This document shows positions 61,034 to 64,000 of a stretch of DNA of 64,000 nucleotides, piece by piece. Source of the stretch: an uncultured Lachnospiraceae bacterium (GTDB taxonomy: Bacteria; Bacillota; Clostridia; Lachnospirales; Lachnospiraceae); contig CAJURF010000005.1 in NCBI GenBank assembly GCA_910588825.1, positions 16,786 through 80,785 on the forward strand, given 5' to 3'. The notes beneath the pieces are model-generated. The model was not told where the DNA came from. It saw only the letters and a list, made by a program, of their open reading frames with translations, and made no database searches. Position 1 is the stretch's first letter. Every line of letters begins with the position of its first letter. Position numbers and translations under genes: made by a program.

Positions 61034-62157
61034 TTGCGGCCCCCTTCCTCTATCAATCTGTGGAGAAACTTTTGAAATTCATCCTTTTCCCTCAAAATGT
61101 CAAAAGCCGGATGAGCCATGGCCTCCTTCAGGCTCTGTACAATCAGGCTTTTGTCTCTGGGAGCCATGCTGCCCAGGGGCAGCCGGTCGATCCACACATC
61201 CAGCAGATTGAAATAGCTGTCTCCGTGAAGTTCAATGGATTCTGCTGTCAAAAGCTTATCTACACATTTCTCAAAACTGACCAGCGCCTCCATGGCTTTA
61301 TGGGTTCTCCCATTTTTCCCGTAAACCACTGCTGACTGGTAATAAAACTGAGCTGACAGATTGGGATGAAGGGCCTCCAGGCGGTACAGCTCCATAACTC
61401 CTTTCAGCCGCCGGATGATTTCCTCACACTGCTGTATGTCAGTTTCATTCAGAGAAAGCATCAGTATCCCATCGCCTGTCATATTCAGCAGGTCCAAATA
61501 CTGCTTCATCTGCGCGCAGATTTTGGCTTTTTGGGGTTCTCCCGCTTTCTCATAGGCCTGAATCAACAGACTTACATTCTGCCCTGCCAGACGGCTGGGC
61601 TCTGCCGATGGCTCCAGCGCCTCAATGGCTTCTGCCGCTTTTCCAAGCTGAAGATGCAATCCCGCCTTCAGCACCAGAGCGTCGCTGCACACACCCACAT
61701 CGCTGCAGTTCTCCAGAATCCGGCAGCACCATTCCACCGCCTCCTGTAATATCCGCTCCTGTTCTTCCCTTGTATCTGCCAGCATATAGTGGTTCCAGTA
61801 CAGGGCACTGAGCTGGAGCAGAAAAGGATAGCAGGCATAATATTGGTGGGCAAGCCTTCTGGTCTTCTCCAGAACATCCTTCAACGGAAGGCAGGAGAAG
61901 TCTTTGGTCAATTCTCCATATAGACGGCGGATCTGTTCGGCAGACAACTGGGCTTCATATCCAATCAGTTCATCTACCGTCACGCCGAAAAAGGCGGCTA
62001 ACTGGGGCAGAAGCAAAAGGTCTGGGGTATTCATCCCTTTTTCCCATTTAGAAACACTGGCCTTGGTCACTCCCATAAAATCTGCCAGTTCCTCCTGGGT
62101 GAGCTTCCTCTCACGCCGAAGCCGGATAATGTTATCCGATAAATTCAGTTTATTCAT
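61027..62157 (-). CDS. XRE-family transcriptional regulator with TPR-like repeats
   Basis: 376 residues. N-terminal HTH (NIIRLRRERKLTQEELADFM, GVTKASVSKWEKGMNTPDLL), then helix pairs resembling TPR (LVLKAGLHLQLGKAAEAIEA, LLIQAYEKAGEPQKAKICAQ). It is the first gene of the regulator-ATPase-permease operon, so it likely controls it. CAGGAGAACG precedes the ATG. Ligand, if any, could be a peptide. Confidence 0.92.
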   Translation of the reverse strand: MNKLNLSDNIIRLRRERKLTQEELADFMGVTKASVSKWEKGMNTPDLLLLPQLAAFFGVTVDELIGYEAQLSAEQIRRLYGELTKDFSCLPLKDVLEKTRRLAHQYYACYPFLLQLSALYWNHYMLADTREEQERILQEAVEWCCRILENCSDVGVCSDALVLKAGLHLQLGKAAEAIEALEPSAEPSRLAGQNVSLLIQAYEKAGEPQKAKICAQMKQYLDLLNMTGDGILMLSLNETDIQQCEEIIRRLKGVMELYRLEALHPNLSAQFYYQSAVVYGKNGRTHKAMEALVSFEKCVDKLLTAESIELHGDSYFNLLDVWIDRLPLGSMAPRDKSLIVQSLKEAMAHPAFDILREKDEFQKFLHRLIEEGGRKC

Positions 62158-62323
62158 AGATTACGTTCTCCTGGAATTTTGAAAATATGTTTTTCTTGTA
62201 TTATGGCTCCTCAAAGGCCATCCTCATTAGTGGAACCTCCAGATTATTATAGCAGGAGAAACGTCTTTCATTCAATCGACCATGCCGATACTTTATTCTT
62301 GAAAATCAACTGATGGGAAACTT

Positions 62324-62367
62324 AAAAAGAACGATTCTGGATTGGATGTGCCAGAATCGTTCTTTTT
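62324..62367. terminator. Terminator between the surface protein and the XRE operon
   Basis: The 17-base arm AAAAAGAACGATTCTGG (62324-62340) pairs perfectly with 62351-62367 around a 10-base loop. It ends the LRR-protein transcript on the minus strand; symmetric, so it could work both ways. Confidence 0.95.
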
Positions 62368-62418
62368 ATTACATAGCTGTGTGTCGATATCTAATTTTCC
62401 AAAATTCCTTTACCCCAT

Positions 62419-64000
62419 CTACCGTTTAATCTTCACCTGCCGTACTTTGCTCACACTACCATATACTTTCTTTTTATTAATTTTGGTGTAAGCTTTCACG
62501 CGTACATAATATTTCTTACCTTTTGACAGCTTCTTTTTGATGGTAGTGCTGGTGGTTTTATTCTTACCGATATTGACTTTCTTCACACCTTTTTTGAATT
62601 TCTTATTGGTGGAATACTCAATCGTATATCCTGCGGCTTCCTTCTGCTTTTTCCAGGTAACTGTCATCTGGCCTGCTTTTTTGCTGGCTGTTTTTTTGAC
62701 AGCTGCTTTTTTCGGCACCACATTGATGGTGATCGTCTGCGGGGTGTTGGTGTAGTTTCCGCTTTTCACGGATACTTTAATCTTTGCCGTGCCGCATGCT
62801 TTTATGGTTACTTTTCCATTTTTAACAAGCGCAATCTTCTTATTGGTTGTTGTATAGGTAACCGTATCTTTGGCTGATACTCCCAGCTTAAATGGTTTGC
62901 TTCCATATACTTTCTTGTAAGATTTTTTGGAAATTTTCAGCGCAGCTTTCTTTACTGTTATCTTAATGGTTTTCACAGCTTCCTGATATGTGTCTGTCTC
63001 GGATGCTTTTATCGCAAGATCAACCGTTCCGGCTTTCTTAATTACTGCTTTTCCTGTCGCGGAATCCACAGAAACGATTTTGGAATCACTGCTCTCATAG
63101 CTTAATATGCCGTCTCCATCTGTGGAAGCACTTATGCTGAAAGAGGCATTTCCATATACCTTTGTGATATCGGACGCCGTAATTGTCTGCGCTGCTTTTT
63201 CTTTCTCAATGATAAACTGTGCTGAAAGCGTGCCTGTATAATTCCCCTTTCCGCTGACAGCCACTGAAGCTGTCCCTGGCTGGATATTATTGGTATAAGA
63301 AACATCGAAGGCATCTTTTGGAAGTTCTGCTTTCGTAACATTATCGATTACCGTTATTTCCGGCTTGATTTCTGACCCGGTATATTTCTGGGCACCAATC
63401 TCTTTTATGGAATAAAGCGGTTTCTGGTCTGCATCGACCCCCGTCAGCTCCATTGGGATTGTGCTCAGCAGGATTGACCTGGCTTTCCCAGACTCTGCGT
63501 CAGATGCTTTGATGATGATCCGGTCTGCGGCGGAAGTTGCCTGCTTTGGTGTCACAGTGAGACTGTTTTTATCTGTGCTTACCTGGAAATCGTACGCAGT
63601 GGTAATAGGATAGGTCCAGATTATCTCACGCCCAGGTGCCTCCTCTTCGTTTACCCGTACCTTTGCGGTAAATGTCTGCGCCGCATCCCCGTAGGTAAAC
63701 TGTTTTTCATCAAATTCATAATCCAATTCCAGGTCAACAGTTACAACTCTGGCGCCGGTTGCCTCCTGTATGGCTGTCACTGCGCCAAATTCTTTCATAG
63801 AACTGCTGCAGACAATGTCAAAATCTTTACATGATTCGAATGCCGTTACATTAACGGTTTCAATCGTATCCGGCAGCACGAGTGTCTTCAGATTCGTACA
63901 TCCGTCAAAGGCATTGGCATCTATTCTGGTCACCCCTTCTTCCAGATGAACATGGGACAGGCTGGTGCATCCCTGGAACGCGCCTTGCGGAACGGTGTCT
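62419..64000 (-). CDS. BspA-like LRR surface protein with Ig-like and Fn3 domains, partial
   Basis: Open to the right edge, so the N-terminus is cut off; 526 residues are visible. First come LRR_5 units (GAFQGCTSLSHVHLEEGVTR and IDANAFDGCTNLKTLVLPD). Then beta domains: one with FTYGDAAQTFTAKVRVNEEE, an MBG-like repeat (IGAQKYTGSEIKPEITVIDN), two bacterial Ig-like domains (ITKVYGNASFSISASTDGDG and KKVYGSKPFKLGVSAKDTVT), and a C-terminal Fn3 domain (AGYTIEYSTNKKFKKGVKKV). It ends basic (KVRQVKIKR) with no LPxTG or other anchor. Ends in a strong terminator. Likely adhesin or surface protein of the BspA family. Confidence 0.88.
   Translation of the reverse strand, partial: DTVPQGAFQGCTSLSHVHLEEGVTRIDANAFDGCTNLKTLVLPDTIETVNVTAFESCKDFDIVCSSSMKEFGAVTAIQEATGARVVTVDLELDYEFDEKQFTYGDAAQTFTAKVRVNEEEAPGREIIWTYPITTAYDFQVSTDKNSLTVTPKQATSAADRIIIKASDAESGKARSILLSTIPMELTGVDADQKPLYSIKEIGAQKYTGSEIKPEITVIDNVTKAELPKDAFDVSYTNNIQPGTASVAVSGKGNYTGTLSAQFIIEKEKAAQTITASDITKVYGNASFSISASTDGDGILSYESSDSKIVSVDSATGKAVIKKAGTVDLAIKASETDTYQEAVKTIKITVKKAALKISKKSYKKVYGSKPFKLGVSAKDTVTYTTTNKKIALVKNGKVTIKACGTAKIKVSVKSGNYTNTPQTITINVVPKKAAVKKTASKKAGQMTVTWKKQKEAAGYTIEYSTNKKFKKGVKKVNIGKNKTTSTTIKKKLSKGKKYYVRVKAYTKINKKKVYGSVSKVRQVKIKR

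Overview
The window reads as chromosomal DNA of a spore-forming gut Firmicute, most likely a Lachnospiraceae (Clostridia, Blautia-like). Support: Clostridia-type gene order (rpoZ-gmk-remA-yicC next to rimO-pgsA-cinA; pyrH-frr-uppS-cdsA-dxr-rseP), two subtilisin-like proteases of which one is Csp-like, a cysteine/glycine-rich 'HCB 13' type small protein, a SpoIID/peptidoglycan-binding protein without signal peptide, DUF6179/DUF6323 neighbours, strong AGGAGG ribosome sites with frequent GTG/TTG starts, and a group C (sensory-type) [FeFe]-hydrogenase. No rRNA, tRNA, CRISPR, intact IS element or prophage was found.

Layout. 1-1.3 kb is scarred DNA: the end of a PD-(D/E)XK protein, a zinc-ribbon fragment and a truncated RelB/DinJ antitoxin. 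1.3-4.9 kb: Uma2 endonuclease, MOSC-MogA fusion, FocA-like channel and MobA (molybdenum cofactor/formate theme). 5.1-12.8 kb: a long minus-strand run for isoprenoid, phospholipid and envelope synthesis plus UMP kinase and ribosome recycling. 13.1-18.4 kb: a zinc-type ArsR regulator, two S8 proteases, two lipoproteins, the Cys-rich protein, a 56-residue minus-strand gene, and two small helical proteins that appear to share a repeat. 18.4-25.1 kb: cinA, pgsA, rimO, rpoZ, gmk, remA, yicC and a duplicated HAD protein.

25.3-30.3 kb is the most interesting block: a LysR regulator followed by a tight plus-strand operon of (i) an aminoglycoside-phosphotransferase-like domain with an altered catalytic motif fused to a [2Fe-2S] thioredoxin-like domain, (ii) a [FeFe]-hydrogenase-type protein with all H-cluster cysteines, a 4Fe-4S domain and a PAS domain, and (iii) a SpoIIE-type PP2C phosphatase. 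It looks like a redox or H2 sensing module feeding a phospho-switch. 30.3-41 kb: a long inverted repeat, DUF6179/DUF6323, a two-component system, and a hybrid locus of sugar-type ABC permeases and binding protein plus HlyD-like and MacB-like proteins without any ATPase.

41-55 kb: rqcH, leuS, then a sulfotransferase with cysNC and cysD (a PAPS-making sulfation module with no sulfate-reduction genes), a membrane protein, RNase G and the two-gene radical-SAM pair. 55-64 kb: SagB-like oxidoreductase, lipoprotein serpin, ECF sigma factor, an XRE-ABC ATPase-permease operon, and a BspA-like LRR surface protein cut by the right edge. A palindromic about 93-bp repeat occurs three times (2.9, 34.6 and 57.5 kb).
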